Shown piece after piece: positions 1 to 13,294 of a stretch of DNA of 64,000 bases. The stretch is taken from the NCBI GenBank assembly GCA_023333565.1, contig JAJKFH010002508.1, forward strand, positions 23,004 through 87,003, read 5' to 3'. Within the stretch, counting starts at the first letter, position 1; each line of letters starts with the position of its first letter. The DNA comes from Puffinus mauretanicus (lineage: Eukaryota > Chordata > Aves > Procellariiformes > Procellariidae). The notes under the pieces were generated by a model. That model was not told where the DNA came from. It searched no databases and worked only from the letters and a program-made list of their open reading frames with translations. The position numbers were made by a program, and so were the translations under genes.

Positions 1-1060
1 AAGCCAAAAGCAAATGTTGATTAAGCAAACGTGGGGATGCTTTTAAAAAAATAATACATTCAGTCACCCCTTGTCGCTTTTAGCTTCCAAATTTATGTCT
101 AAAAAAATAACCGGAGGGTTGGCTTGGACTTGTTCTGTTATTTTTTTCCCCAAAACACAGGGCATGGGGTGAGGTAGCGCCAGTAAAGCTGGGGTTTATG
201 GGTTTATAGCTCACCGTGTCCAGCGGCAGCCCAAGTTTCGCAGGCTGCGTGTTCCCCGCTCGCTCCCAGCTCCCTCCGCCGTCCCCAGCCTTTAACTTTT
301 CCCTTTGCGATAGTCAACAGCATTTTCTGCAAATGTTGAGGCAACTTTGCCTATTCCTCGAAGGAAAGCAGCAGCGCGTTCTCCAGCCCGGCGTGCCTGC
401 GCGGCTACCTCGGAAAAGAGCAGAAAAGATACTTGCAGATTAATACTATTAAGTAGGATTTAAAAAAAATAAAAGCAATTGAGGCTGGATAATGCCCTCC
501 AGAACAAACCAGCTCTATTCTCCAGCGCCTGGCAATTCCTTGTGTGCCCAGGGGTATTTAGCATGTCTTTAACAAAGCTGAAAGCTCTGTATTGAAACTG
601 CACTTCAGGACTCTCCACGCTGTGTGCACTCATTGCCACCTGAGGAACAAGCAGAGGTGTAAAACCCACCGCAATTGGCTTCCTAGGCGATGTAAAGGGC
701 CACACAGGGTGCAAATCAGCGCAGCACAAGGATAAAACCCCTGAAAAAGAGCCTTCAGCCAGCGCAGAACGGGCACGGGTTTCGGGCGAGCTCCTCCGCG
801 GCGCTCGGGTCTCTTATCCGGCTCAAATCCCGCATAAATTCACCTGCCACGGCTGGCTCGGGGTCTCCTCCACCCGCAGGAATGGGGATCTGGGGGGGAT
901 GGAAAGGGGGTGGAGGTGGATTTAGTGGATCCATTTCGCTCACCGAGCAGACAAGGTGATCCTCCTAATAGGAACATGCTTATGAAATTTTCAACTGTCT
1001 TTAAAAACGCCTCTATTTTCCCCGCAGTAAATAGTTGAGGCTTTCATAATTTGTTAGAAA

Positions 1061-1086
1061 AGCTTTTATAATTTGTTATAAAAGCT
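1061..1086. repeat. Perfect 10-bp inverted repeat (AT-rich hairpin)
   Basis: AGCTTTTATA at 1061-1070 and TATAAAAGCT at 1077-1086 are exact reverse complements around a 6-nt loop. A related phrase (CATAATTTGTTA) lies just upstream at 1045-1056, so the hairpin may have arisen by a local duplication. No function is inferred. Confidence 0.85.
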
Positions 1087-1387
1087 GAGGCTTTTACAAT
1101 TACTTCTTAAACTTCCCCGGACCCTATGCAAGCAATGGATCACTATTGCTGCAAATAAATTTAGTTAAAAAACCAGAAAGCTTTGGATATAATCAGTGTA
1201 AAGGACATTACAAGTCAGTATTTTTTGCTACAATATCCCTGGAATAAGGATCTTTTATACCCGCAGCATTTGCATCATCCTTACGAGCGATGCTGTAGCC
1301 ATTGAACATTCAATCCCACCGCCCCGTTTGCTAAACACGGGATTTAATTCAGGTCCCTGAGAAGGCGCCACAAAAAGGGCTTTTTGC

Positions 1388-1408
1388 AAAAAAAAAAAAA
1401 AAAAAAAA
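1388..1408 (+). repeat. Poly-A run (21 bp)
   Basis: An uninterrupted A homopolymer. It could be the tail of an old retroposed sequence, but no recognisable body precedes it. Confidence 0.9.
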
Positions 1409-3387
1409 TTGAAGCTGAGGGAGGGTCTTTGTGGGGTGTAAAAGAGCTCCTGGGAACGGCAAGTGAGGGATGCTGTCGGAGAGAAACTGCCGTCCCCAGA
1501 GAGAGCAAGGACCTGCCGAGGGGGAGACGGAGGGAAGCGAGGGAGCAGGATTCCCCGGGGCAGACGGGTCCTCTCCTGGGAAAAACAGCCAAAAGACCAA
1601 AAGCAGAGGAATTAAAAATGCAGACGGCAGCGTCAGAGGATGTTGAATGTATTCTGCAACACGTTTTGGGGAGGAAATGAAGATATATTCGTGTCCACCC
1701 CAAAATAAAACTCCTTTGTGTCTTCACGGTGATTTGGGACTCAATTATTTGTATCAGTTTAGAAGGGGACTTCCCAAATATTTTCAGTGGCAAAAACTCC
1801 AGCCAACAAAGTCAGCCCAAATCCAAACTTTTCAAGGGTTTGGGGAACTTTTCTTCTGCCCCTAAGCAGTCCTAAGGAAGACTCGCTTCCCTTGCTCTGC
1901 GAAAACAACGCTGGTTTTGATGCCAGCTCAATATTTCCTTCCAAAATCCCATTTTTCAAGCCTTCATTCCATTTTCCTGACAGCATTTGTTTTGTGGTCA
2001 TAGGACAATATATTTACCGCGCTTTGTTATTGTCCATTTTCTGGAAGACCTGATTGCATTAAAAAATCTCTCACAAAGACAAAACCAAGGAGATGATTAA
2101 TTCAAATCCAACGCAACCTATTTGGGGGTGTTTCTTTTATGAGATACCTTGGCTCAGAGCAGCTGTTGCACAGCAAGGCTGGTTGAAACGCACGTATGGC
2201 TCTATAAAATTTAATTTATTTAATTAATTTATTTCCCCCTCCACAGAAATGAAAAGCCAACAGGGTCTAACCTCAAGGCTGGCGACAGCGATGGATGCAG
2301 AGAGGAGAAAGGGAAAATAAGCGGTGATGCAACGGGAGGATGCTTTCCAAACTGGTTTCCCAACCTGCTGCGGCGAACGCCGGGCGCGGCGGCGAAGCAC
2401 GGTGCTCGCGGGCACAGGGTTGTTCTCCCTCTTTGCTTTTTTACCACGTTATTCTCATTTTAAAAAGGCAGAGGGACAACGCTAGCTGAAAAGCTTAGTT
2501 GAACAGCGTCAATCTGGGGCAGCTCCTTTGACGCCGGCGGGTTCGCCCCGGCTTCGGTGCAGCCGCAAGTCTGGGGAGCCCGGGAGACGCGTCAAGACCG
2601 CGACCCAGGCAGAGGAGGAGGGTCCCCATTCCCTGCACCGCTGCAGGATCACCTTCGGGATTTGCCTAGAGTGTGGCAAAAAAATAAAGCATCCTAAAGA
2701 CAGCTTTTCCCATTGTAACAGTGTCGGCATGCTTTTCTTCAGTATTTTTAATTCCTCCTCCGAACTAGCAAAGACCCAGGTGAAAAGATGCGTAGGAAGG
2801 GCAAGCCGGTGCCGGGCACAGAGGGGGTTTCACAGGGTTGCCCTACACGCATCCCGCGCTGCCCGGCACCGGCATCCAGCTGCATCCCAGTCCCGTGCCT
2901 CGGCCCCGGGGCTCACGTCCCCGGGAGCATCGCAGCGGTGACCCGGGAGGCTGCTGCTCCGGCCGGCAGCGTCCCAGCGCATCTCCCTTCCCCAGCCTGT
3001 TGCTTTTGTATCCGCAGCTCTCTTCTTTCAGCGTCCTCTTTCCGAGGGCTCCCATCGGCACCCGTTTCTATCCCAGCACCCGCAGCCTCTGGGACCCATT
3101 TAATTCCTTTCACAAAGAGCCACATGGCTTTTTTTTTTTCCCCCCTCTCTTTCACTTGTTTTCCTTTGTGGGGGGATCAACACAGCCTCCTCCAGCCTCT
3201 CAAGAGCTTAAACATCCCTTAAACCACTATTTTTTTTTTCCTCTGGTAAGGAAAAGCCACACAAAACACGAGGAAAAAAAAAAACAAAACACAAAACCCC
3301 AGGAAAGACGACCAACGGATGCAAACCAAGGGGTTGTTGTGCTCTCCCCACCTCTTCCCCGCTTGCACATTTCCCTGCCAGTGATGA

Positions 3388-3390
3388 TAA

Positions 3391-3436
<46 letters not shown>
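3388..3436. repeat. (ATT)n trinucleotide microsatellite
   Basis: About 16 copies of ATT without interruption after a short GATGATAAT lead-in. The reverse strand reads as a polyasparagine frame, which is an artefact of the repeat. Confidence 0.95.
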
Positions 3437-4473
3437 TCTGGCTGAGGTGGATTTTTGGTGCCTGCCAGCTGACACCCCAGCCTTGGCCGAAGCGAGAGGC
3501 GGTGGGCTGGCAGGCCAGCGAGCGGGCGCTGATTGACAAGTCTATTAAATTAAAAATAACCAACCAGCCCAAGGTCCATCAGGGTGGATCCTGACGGATG
3601 GGCCACATCTATTCGATCCTTTCCATATTAAGCCCTCGCCTCCCGCCTTAGGGAAGTACAAAGGAAACACGTCCTGGCACGGGGACGTTCCCCCCCACCC
3701 CTGCGCCCGGAAAACCAGCAAGGATGCTTTCGCCAAAACAATCAGTTGCCATAATTTCCCTCCTCTTGATTTTTAAATGGAAAAATAAGAGAAACCAGAA
3801 AATTGCGAGTGAGCATTTCCACCAAGGGAATAGATGAAAAGTTTGCGAGGCAGCTGGGAAGTCATGGCTGCGGCCGCGCCGGCTTCGCTGCCGGCCGGGA
3901 CAGCAATTTGCCACTGGCACCGACTTTGCTGCTGGAGGTGGGAGAGCTCCTGGTAGGATCCCGTTAGGATTTCTCCCGTGAACGCCAAGCAGCCGTGCTC
4001 TGCCTCTCACACCGGAGCCGCACGGGTTCGCCCGCCAGCTAACGCAGCAGCATCTGAAGCTTTTCATTCCCACACGGCTGGACACACTCATTTCCCTCCC
4101 CAGGCTAAATATCAGCTGGAGATTAACAACTTTCTTGCTGGAAATATTCGGAGACAGAAAAAGAAACACTCCCCCCCCCCCCGAACACTGTTTAAAAATA
4201 AATAATTCCCGGCTGCAAAAACCAAGGAAAGTAAAACCAAGACTATTGCGCTGACAAACTCTTAGTTAATCACAGAAATTAATTAACCAGCCCTCCCTCG
4301 TTTTGCCTCACTTAAAATAGCCCTGGTGCCTTACCCCGGGGAGCTCCTGCTCATCCGAGTCCTAACGTTGCCTGCAAAAGCACTGACCGATTTGCATAGC
4401 CGTGCTGGAGAGCTGGACTGGGTCGAGGGGACGGGGACAGCCTTTCCAGGCCCTGAATGGCATTGTGGAGGGG

Positions 4474-4494
4474 AAAAAAAAAAAAAAAAAAAAA
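4474..4494 (+). repeat. Poly-A run (21 bp)
   Basis: An A homopolymer following GGGG and followed by CAACCAAACCACC. A separate C homopolymer occurs near 4171-4182. Confidence 0.9.
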
Positions 4495-6668
4495 CAACCA
4501 AACCACCAAAACCCAACCCTCTAATCTCCGGGGATTCACGCCTTTCGGTGCTACGGGCCCCTTTGCTGCTGGCGAGCTCCAACGTCGCGAAGGAGATACC
4601 CTGCCTGATTTTAGGGTAAATCGCAAACCTCTGCAGGTTCAACCCCGAGAGAGATTTTTCCCTTTAGATGTGTCTGCCACAGAGATGGGGGTTTTAATCC
4701 GCTAACGTGGAACAGAAACCTCGAGGTCCTTGGTTTGGACAACCCCCTCTTCCGAAACGGCTGGGTGAAGGATGCTGCGAGGTGGGTGACGGGGAGCAGC
4801 ACCGGCGCCGCAGCGTGAGGTTAAACCCACGTGCCAAGGGTTTGGCAGGAGCGAGGCCCGTGCCGCCGGCACCTGCAAAGCCCACGCGTGCCCTCCCGCT
4901 CCCCCGCCGCCGCAGGCAGCAGGCATTGCGACGCGGCACCTCTCCGTACACGCCTGCCTCTGCGCAAGCCCACACGAACACGCTATGCTCACGCTTACAC
5001 GTGCCATGCCCACGCTTACACACGCCAGCGAGCCGGGCGTTTCGCACATCGCTCACGCTGGGCGTTTCTGAAACACCGATGCTTTTGTACAGATATTTAT
5101 GTGTAACATCACGCAGGCAGCAGCACGGCGAGGAAAGGTCACGCCACGCACGGACCACATGCACCGCACACGCGTGTGGGAGCCGTGTTTTCCCCCCGTG
5201 GGCTTTGCTCCGGTCCCCACGTTACCTGGGAGGGGAGAGGAGGAGGCGAAAGCTGCGGGAACATCTCCCGGCGAGGCAGCCGTGCCGGATCGCTCCTGCC
5301 GGTGAGCCTGGCCGAGGGTTTCGGTCGCCTTGGCAGGAACCTGGTTTGCAAAGCAAAGTTCAGCAGGTCAGCGGGGGCACCGGGAACCCCTGATTTCTTC
5401 CTCCCTTCCCAGCCAACCCCCCCCCCCGCCACTCAGAGAGGAAACTCCCTCAAACCCTGTGTCGCAGCCACACAATTACACCAAATTTGAAAAGTCTCTG
5501 GCTGATTTATTGCGGTTTCCGATCCCCCACGTGTTGGGGGGGACATTTCTCTATTTCCCTTCCTAAACAAGCCCATAAATTGAAGATTGTTTTTTTCCTC
5601 TTTCGAACCCAACCATTTCCAGGTATTCTTGGGCTGAGCTGGCACCGGTGGGAGCTCAGCTGGGAGCTCATTTCCTTCTCCTGCTCGGGAGCAAGGAAAA
5701 ACCATTCCCTGAAGGTTCCCCCCGTCCAGCCCATCTTCTCTTCTCCCCAGACCTCTGCTAAAGCAACCGAAAGGTCATTTAAAATCCCTCACCAGAGCAT
5801 TTTGGAGGCCTGGAAAGGGGCAGGGTGGCTCCTGGGAAAGGGCGTTATTCCCGTTTACGGGAGCAAACCCACAGAAGCGATTCCCCGGCTCTTTGCTAAT
5901 CCATCCGTGCCGAGCCAAAGCCTCTCCACCTCACGGCCGTGGAAGCAAGGCGTCCCCATCTGAGGGTAGAGGAAGGCCCAGATTTGCCACCAGCTTGGAG
6001 CCGGTGAGGGAGCGCAGGGGACCCGGGGCAGCACGGGTGCCCCAGGGTTTGGGGAGGGTGGGACAGCCTCCAAGGGACCCCTGGGGTGGGCTTTTCCAAG
6101 TCCCTCGCTCTCCTTTTACCCGTTAGTTGGGCTGCAGTGTGATGGAGCGAGCTCGGCCTCGGGGACCCCATGGGTGATGTGCAAGCAGGAGCGGGGAAAC
6201 TGAGGCACAGAGTGGAAACCGAGGGTCCTTCGGTGTGGACACCAAACCCGCTGGTCCCCGGACTGCTGTGATACTGAGCTGGGACCTCTCTCTCCTGCAG
6301 CCCCCGGGCTGCCCTCCCTCCCCTCCTTTCAGGCAGGCGGGCAGCGGAGCAGGCAGGGGAAGGGAGCCGGGGCAGGCAGGGAGGGGGCTGGCAGCCCACC
6401 GCCCCCCCCGCAAGCCCCGCTGCCACTCGCAAAGTGCTGCTGCCACCTCGTGGTGCCGTGTCCCCGCTCGCCTGCTGTCCCCGCGTCCCCAGAGCCAGCT
6501 CCAGGCGCCCGGCCGCATCCTGCACTCAGCGGGGCTGGGAGTGCAGGGGTTGGGGCTGGGCTCCCACCGGTGCCCGGAGGGCCTGTACGCACCCAGTGAC
6601 ACCCTCGCAACCGAAGCCACGCAGAACCCAGACTTTCTTCTCCTACCACATTACGCGGACACCAGGAT

Positions 6669-6720
6669 GCATTTTAACTGATGGGGAAACTGAGGCACAG
6701 GGAGGCAGAGCAATGGCTGC
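6669..6720 (+). repeat. Probable MIR/CORE-SINE relic
   Basis: TTTTAACTGATGGGGAAACT followed by GAGGCACAGGGAGG resembles the conserved core of MIR-type SINEs. A second copy of the GGGGAAACTGAGGCACAG core sits at 6193-6210. Assignment is by eye; a RepeatMasker run would settle it. Confidence 0.5.
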
Positions 6721-9700
6721 ATGAGCTTGCTGGTGGTCCCCAGCAGCCCAGCTGCGTGCGCTGGGCACCATCATGCACGGCGGCAATGCTCGGTGGAGAC
6801 CGAACAGGGCAGGGGAGACCTGCCGGTCCCTCCGCAAAGCGGTGGCAAAGGGGCTGCGTCCAGCCCCATCTGCTCCCATCTTTTTTTAGCCCCGCTGCAG
6901 CCCCGGCGCTTCCCTGCCCTGCAGCTGCCCGGCCCCGCAGCAGGTGCTTGGGGCTGGTGATTTATCTGCACGTCAGCAGCTCCGGAGCGTCTCCGAGCAG
7001 CGCCCAGGCAAGGACAGGGAAGCGGGATGGATGGTTTTCCTCCGGAGGCAGCCGAGGGATGCCAGTCCCGCGTGGATGTGCCGTCCCGTGGCTGGAGAGG
7101 GCCGTGGGACCTGGGTCGCACCTTCAAGTAGGGCGGTTGAAGGATACAGCTCTCCGATTCTTCCCCGACCTTCTCGAGATCTTCCCTCTCCAGATGTAGC
7201 ACCAAGATTTCTGGTCCTCCCAGCATCTGCTCTTCTCCAGGAGCTCCCCACGCAGGGCAGAGGGAAAGCTCCGGGCTGGAGAAACCTGGAAGAAAAGTTT
7301 AACTTGACTCCAGACTTGCATCTTCATCGGTTTTTCCACCTCTCTCCTTGCAGAGCCAGGAGAAGAGCAGTTGCCTGCAGGCAGAGGCCCTTCGCTCCCA
7401 GCCCTGCCGTGCCGGGGTAAGGTGCCCAGGCCGGGTGCTCGAGGAGGCAGGTGGTGCTGCTGCAAGAGGAGCCTGCCTTGAATTTCCAGCAATGCTTTGC
7501 ATTCCCAACCCGCTCGTTTTTCCCAGAGCCTGGAAAAACCCCCGAGATCAGTAGCTCCGAGTGGTCCAGCCGGGACCCCGTGTCCATCTCACACAGTTTG
7601 CTCTGCCCACGGATTTGAAGTGCGCAGTTGGGAAGCCTACGGCTCTCCCTCCTTTTTCCCTTCCCCTCCCCACTGGAATCCGGCTTTCGGGATCAAAAAT
7701 ACTACTGGCTATTTTTAAAGCGTCAACTTAGCCCCCTCTCCTCCAGCTCGCGGTGACGGATCAGGCTGTCGTAAAGTTCAGCTGTTTTCTGCTCCCTCCG
7801 CACTGAGCCCGGGGCGTTAACAGCCGTGATTCCCTCCTGGCTCCTGCCCGGAGCCAAACCCACGCCGGGGACCAGGATTCGCATCCGGAGGGTCTCGGGG
7901 CATTTGGTGGCCCATCCTGCGGCTGGTCGGAGTGGCATTTGCTGGGGTAAGTGGAGCACTGGGATCCTCAGCAGAGGTTTGGGGAGGGAGGGATGGGGGC
8001 TTTATGCCAAGCACGGCGTGGAAAGAAGGGTGGATGCTTTGGGTTTGAGCAGGCACCGTGCAAACCGCCCGTCCGCTGCTGTGTCTGTACCTGGAGAGAA
8101 GCGAAATCCTTTCCTCCAGCTCTCCGGCAAATCCTGCCTCCCCCAGGCTCCTCTTCCGACTCTGATCCCAACCTTGCAGCTCGGCTCTCCCCTGCAGCTC
8201 CCGGGGGATGCTGGCTGCTGTGCCGTGGTCCGGGGAGCACAGGGATGACACTCACGGCTCGGCTCATCCCCTGCCTCCGACCTCCGGAGCCTGGCTGATC
8301 CCGCTCGCCCAGGGATGCTCGGGAAAGGCTGGCGGAGCTCTCCCTGACAGGGGCTTAACCGAGCCACGTTCAGGAGCGATGCTGGTGGGTGGCAGAAGGG
8401 TTTGCTCCTGTCCACAGCTCTGATGGAGGCAGATGAGCTCCTTAGAGACCTGATGCCTCTTTAGATACGTTTTGCTGAGTTTCCCCATCCACACAGGCCA
8501 TTTTGGGTGCAAACCCACCTGGGTTCGGCCCGGGGCTCCTGATGGCAGTGGCTTTGCAGACACGGCTGATGCCAGCTCAGAGCCAAGCTGGGGCTGGTCT
8601 CCCTGAGCAAATTAAATCTCCAAAGCACTAGGGTTTAACCAAACCCTCACCAAACCCGTTGCGTTAGTGATTGGGCTAGATGGGGACTGGAGCTGAGCTG
8701 TGACCACGCTGTCCCAACCTTTGGAGGGATGACATTGCTCCAGATGACAATCCACATGGGCGATGCTCACAGGCAGAGCTGCACGTTATCTGCTTTGCAC
8801 CAAAAATTAGGCAGCTGCCACGATGAGGGTCTCTTCCCCCCTCCTGGGGCATTGCAGTGCTTGGGAAAGCCTCGTCTTTTCAGGCAGGAGGGTCTGGGTG
8901 AGGCCAGCTGCTCTGCAGCCCCCTCGGTGGCAGGATTTGGTGACCCAGCTGGTGGGATCCAGCGCTTTGTGCTTCCAAAACCTCCAGCTGATTTTGCTGG
9001 TGGGAAGGGCAGGGGTGGGGGGGGGAGTTGGCTTTCGGAAGCAGTTTGATCACAGATGCTTTTGTCTCGGTACTGTGACTCGCTGCCAGCTCGGGAGAAA
9101 TTCCCAGCCTCCTCAGCCCAACATATGCCTGCAGCCCCCAGCTCGGAGAGCTGCTGCGCACTGACGGCATTAAAGCAATCGATGGCTGCGTTTCACGGCA
9201 TGGCCAGGATCCGGCACGTCGCCAGGGAGGTGCATCCATAACACTGCGAGGCAGGGGAAGGACCCCACGGCCCTCTGGGCTGCAGCAACCTGGATATCCC
9301 GGTCTGGTTTCTTCATTCGAAGTTTCCCCTCCCTTGTCCCAGCGAAGCGGGTGGGTGGGATGCCGAGAGGCCGCCGCTCTCGCCGAGCCCAGATGGTACC
9401 GTCTGCTGTTCCAGAAGAATTCCCACCTGCCCGCCCCGCGTGTAACCGATTCCCTCGGTGGGTGTCTGCGCCTCCCCGTGCCGGGGGCTCGCTGCGGGGA
9501 AGCCTACGGCAGCAGATGGGGAGGATACCAGGCGCCCGAGGCATGGCCAGGGCGGACCTTGGAGGCTACACTAGGATATGGGTCTTATTTTTTTTAAACA
9601 AGATTTTTTCCACTCCCTGGTTATCCCTTGTTACCAGGTAACAGAGACCCAGAGCATAAATACTGGGCAGGGAAGAGCGCTGCAAAGCCTCCATGCACCC

Positions 9701-10634
9701 CGGGAGCAAAAAAAAAAGAAAAAAGAAACATGGGCATTTAAAACCTTCCTCCTCTAGTGGCTGCTGATGTAAATCCCCGCCAGGATTTGAACCCAAGCTG
9801 GAATTTATCCTTTGTTTTCCTTTCCTCTATCCATTGCCCCCAAGGAAGATGTTACTGTTACACTTAGAGTAAGAGTCCGGCTGTAGATTTAAGCTTGTTC
9901 TGCAACAAGCAGCCACTACCCCTCCTTTTCTCCCCAATTCCCTGGGTGAAGAGCAGTTCAGCAGCTGCCATGACCCACCCCAGCACTGCCTGCACGGTTC
10001 ATGCTGCAGGAGAGCTCACGTCGGGGTCAGAGCAGGAGAGGAGACAACCCAACCTAACAACCTAAACAACCCAAAGTGGTCTAGAGGTGCGCTGCGGAAA
10101 TCGGGAGCGATTCCCCCGGGAAGGGCATGGCAGTACCTAGAGGGGCTTGGTTAAGCCCTGCTGCTCTTTGGCTCTCCTGGGCTCAGGTTGGCACGAGACT
10201 CCAGTGGGTGCTGCAGGTCTGCGAGGCTTCGCTCCCTGCCGTGAAGAGCAAGACCTGGAAAACAGCAGGAATTGGGTTTAGGAAGCTTTTCTGAATGGCT
10301 TCCCAAAGGGGGTTGTGGGTGCTGGGGGCACTGAGGGACCTACTTTCAACCCCTGCCCCCCAGCCATAACTGCCAGGGATCCTAAATGGACACCTCTGGG
10401 AAAGCCTGATGTGGACATTCCCCCTCCGTTTCTCCTCCCTGCAGGAATGGGGGGTTCTGCAGCCGCTCTCTGCACCCTGGCCCTTGCAGGTGGGCTTTCG
10501 GGAACCCGGCCGGCACGGCCTGGCGTTCATCAACCCCTGGGGAGACCAGCCACCTTTGGCCTGTGCCATATTTGTGTTCAGGACTCGGCTGTGTCCCCAG
10601 AGGGGAAGCTACAAGAAACGTGGCCTAAAAAGTA

Positions 10635-10680
10635 TTCCCTGTGGGGATACATCCCACAGGGAAAAGCACAGTGCTTTTCC
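10635..10680. repeat. Two overlapping inverted repeats
   Basis: TTCCCTGTGGG (10635-10645) pairs with CCCACAGGGAA (10653-10663) across a 7-nt loop. Immediately overlapping, GGAAAAGCAC (10660-10669) pairs with GTGCTTTTCC (10671-10680) around a single A. The shared bases 10660-10663 cannot be used in both hairpins at once. No family was recognised. Confidence 0.8.
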
Positions 10681-13294
10681 ACGGGGATTCACTCCACAGG
10701 GGTGCCAGCAGGGGTTGCAATATCACCCGAGGAAGGAAAACCAGGTAGCTCCAAGGCAGCCAGCTCCGGTAGCCTGTGCTGCACCCCACGGGTGACGTGA
10801 CCCCATACGAGCAGCATCACCCAGCTAGGGGGGTCTGGGGGCTCCTGCCTCCTCCTCTGCCCTCCCCTTGCCACACAGCGTCTCCCTCTGCCCCCTCCGC
10901 TTGTTGTTCTTGGCTGGGTTTTAGCCTGTCTAAATTTAGGCGGATCTATTTCAACACCCATCCTCTGCCCTGCGGGGGGAAAAGGACGGAGCAAAGGTAG
11001 CCGGGGAGGAAGAGCAGGGACTGCGGTGCCCTGCGGTGGGGTCTGCTCCCCGTGCCCCCGGCCGGGCTTTCCGCACCAGCACCCTGGATTTTATCCGGCT
11101 GCGAGGCCATGGAGGTGCCCAGGACTGAGGTTGGCATTTTCCCAGCCGTCACCCCATGGATCTCTCTGGCTGTCACTTGGGGTAGAGCTGGGTGACAAGG
11201 ACAAGCCAGCCCGTGTGTCCACCAGGGAAGGAGCTCCCTGCACTGGGAGCCAGCTCGTCTCCGGAGGAGGCTGATGCAGGTGAGTGAGGCTGCAGCAAAG
11301 CAAGGGCAGGGACGGGGGTCCGAGGAGCAGGACATTGGCACTGGCACCTAGAGGTGCTCCAGGGTCCGGTCCCATGTGCAGGTGGCCCCAGACGGGGAGG
11401 ACTGGGGTGCCCCTCGCTGCCCTGCCTGGCACAGCCAGAAACCATCCATCTCCCCTCACGGATGGCATCCCCTTGGGCTTGCAGAGCGTCTCTAACTGCT
11501 GCCTCTGCCTTTCTCCTAACGCCATTGGGGTCAGGACGTCCCAAAGAAAGTCCTGCTGCCTGCAGGACCCATGGCAGGGCCTCTCCTTGCCCCGGCCAGG
11601 GCCACGCTTCTCTACTACACATTAACCAGCTGTTTATCTGCTGAGCGTTGCGCCAGGTCCCCTCCGTGTCACCACCTTCAGGGGATTTTGGGGGGTAGTG
11701 CTCCTGTGAACCCCAAGAAAGATGCTTAGCCTGGTCAAACCAGATAGGGTGAGATATGACAGAGCAAGTGCCGGCCATCGGAGGAGGACTGGCGCACACA
11801 GTCTGCTTGAACCTCGCTCACCAGTACACACCAAATACGAGCCTGGTTCCCAGTTCCCAGTACTGGGTCTCGTGTCCCCATGCCCCAGGGCTGCAGAGAC
11901 CTCTTTCCCCGCCTCTATCATGGTCGGCTCAGTTTGTCCTCGCTGCCAAGAGCAGCTGGCAGCCAGAGCATCGCCAGCAGGTCTGAAGCATGTTTTTGCT
12001 CCAGACATCTGCCCCATTAGCCATTAATCCAGCTGGCAGAGGAACGCGGGGGGCCGCCAGCACTCAGCTACCTCACCGTGCCAGCCAGTACAACTAACGG
12101 CGGTTCTTTGATGGCTGCAGCCATGACAAAGGGAGCTGAAAGGTGCTAGACAGAGCTGGTAGGACTGTGATTTCTCCTTTTTTGAGAGAAAGAGGAGAAT
12201 TCAGTCTCTTCTCCCCCCGCCGGTTGCTGCTTACACTTACTAGCAATCGCAGCATCAGTAATATCAACTCCTTGGGCTGCCCAGGGTACCAGGCACAGAC
12301 ACATCACCGTCAGCATCAGTCTCTGGCAACTGGCACCTCACGCGAGCTAAAGGGGAGGGAAAAAAAAAATAAATACTGATTTCACTTACAGCAGTTTCAA
12401 AAGGATCTTTGCAAAAGGCTATTTGACTAACAAGTGACTAATAACCGGCTGTTAAAATAAGCCACCAAGGACTCAAATCCCCAGCCCTGATGAAGCACAA
12501 GGGAAGTTAAATTTCTTCTGTGGCTGCACCTCCTCCTGCCGCAGCCCACTGTCTGGATGCATGCAGCTTCTTGCCCTCCCCTTCCAGCCAGCTCGAGCCC
12601 CCCAGCACCCAGGGAGCAGCCAGAGCTGGTGCAGCAAGGGGGAAAGGTGGAACGTGGCCGAGAGCGCGATTCCCAGCTTTGAGGGAACCTGGACACAGGT
12701 TTTTGGTGGAGCAGGAGGCGCTGGTATCACCCGGTGGTGCAGGCTGTGGACGTCATGGCAGTCGCACTTATAATTTGGCTTTTCAATGCCCACCCCCTTG
12801 GATGCTGTGCTCCAAAGCTTCGTTTTGGTGGGGACAGCAGCAGGCCGGAGGCAGCCCACGCTGCACCTGACGTGTAGGACAGTTTGGGTCCTCTTCACAC
12901 TCATCGGCTGCTCGCATCCCTGCCGTGAAGCCTCTTCGAGCCCCTGGAGCTCACTGATCCTCTCCAAGGGCAGCTGGAAGCTTTAACTTTTTGACACACT
13001 GAACTACACAGTGCAGCTGCCTCAGGGTGGAAAATGAGAGCTGTAGTGGTTGAAAGCAGTTGAAAAACCAAACCCTGCGGGATTTTGCTCAAAAGCTTGC
13101 CTCCCCCCGAGAGGCAGCAGTGCAGCCAAGCCCTGCAGGGCCATGTTTGGCAGCTGCCTGGATGCTGGCAGCTCCGTACCTACGTTTGCTGGCACCTCTC
13201 AGATCCCACCTCCTCTTTGCTTCTAGGGGACCTGCTGAATGAAGCCAAGACAAGCCAGCGGGTGAGCAACCCCCCAGGCTCTGCATGGATTGGA

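Larger units (their letters stand above)
1..13226. other. Gene-poor interval upstream of HJV
   Basis: No reading frame in these 13 kb looks like a conserved protein, and none is joined to neighbours by convincing splice signals. The first 5 kb is relatively AT-rich with homopolymer and trinucleotide runs, and GC content rises after about 5 kb. Open frames of 60-230 codons occur on both strands but are low-complexity or overlap each other. A noncoding first exon and the promoter of HJV probably lie in the right-hand part, but I could not place them. A usable acceptor (tttgcttctag) ends at 13226. Confidence 0.6.

Noticed and set aside
4630..4650. GGTTCAACCCC resembling a tRNA B box
   Set aside because: No pairing around the loop and no upstream A box; not a tRNA.
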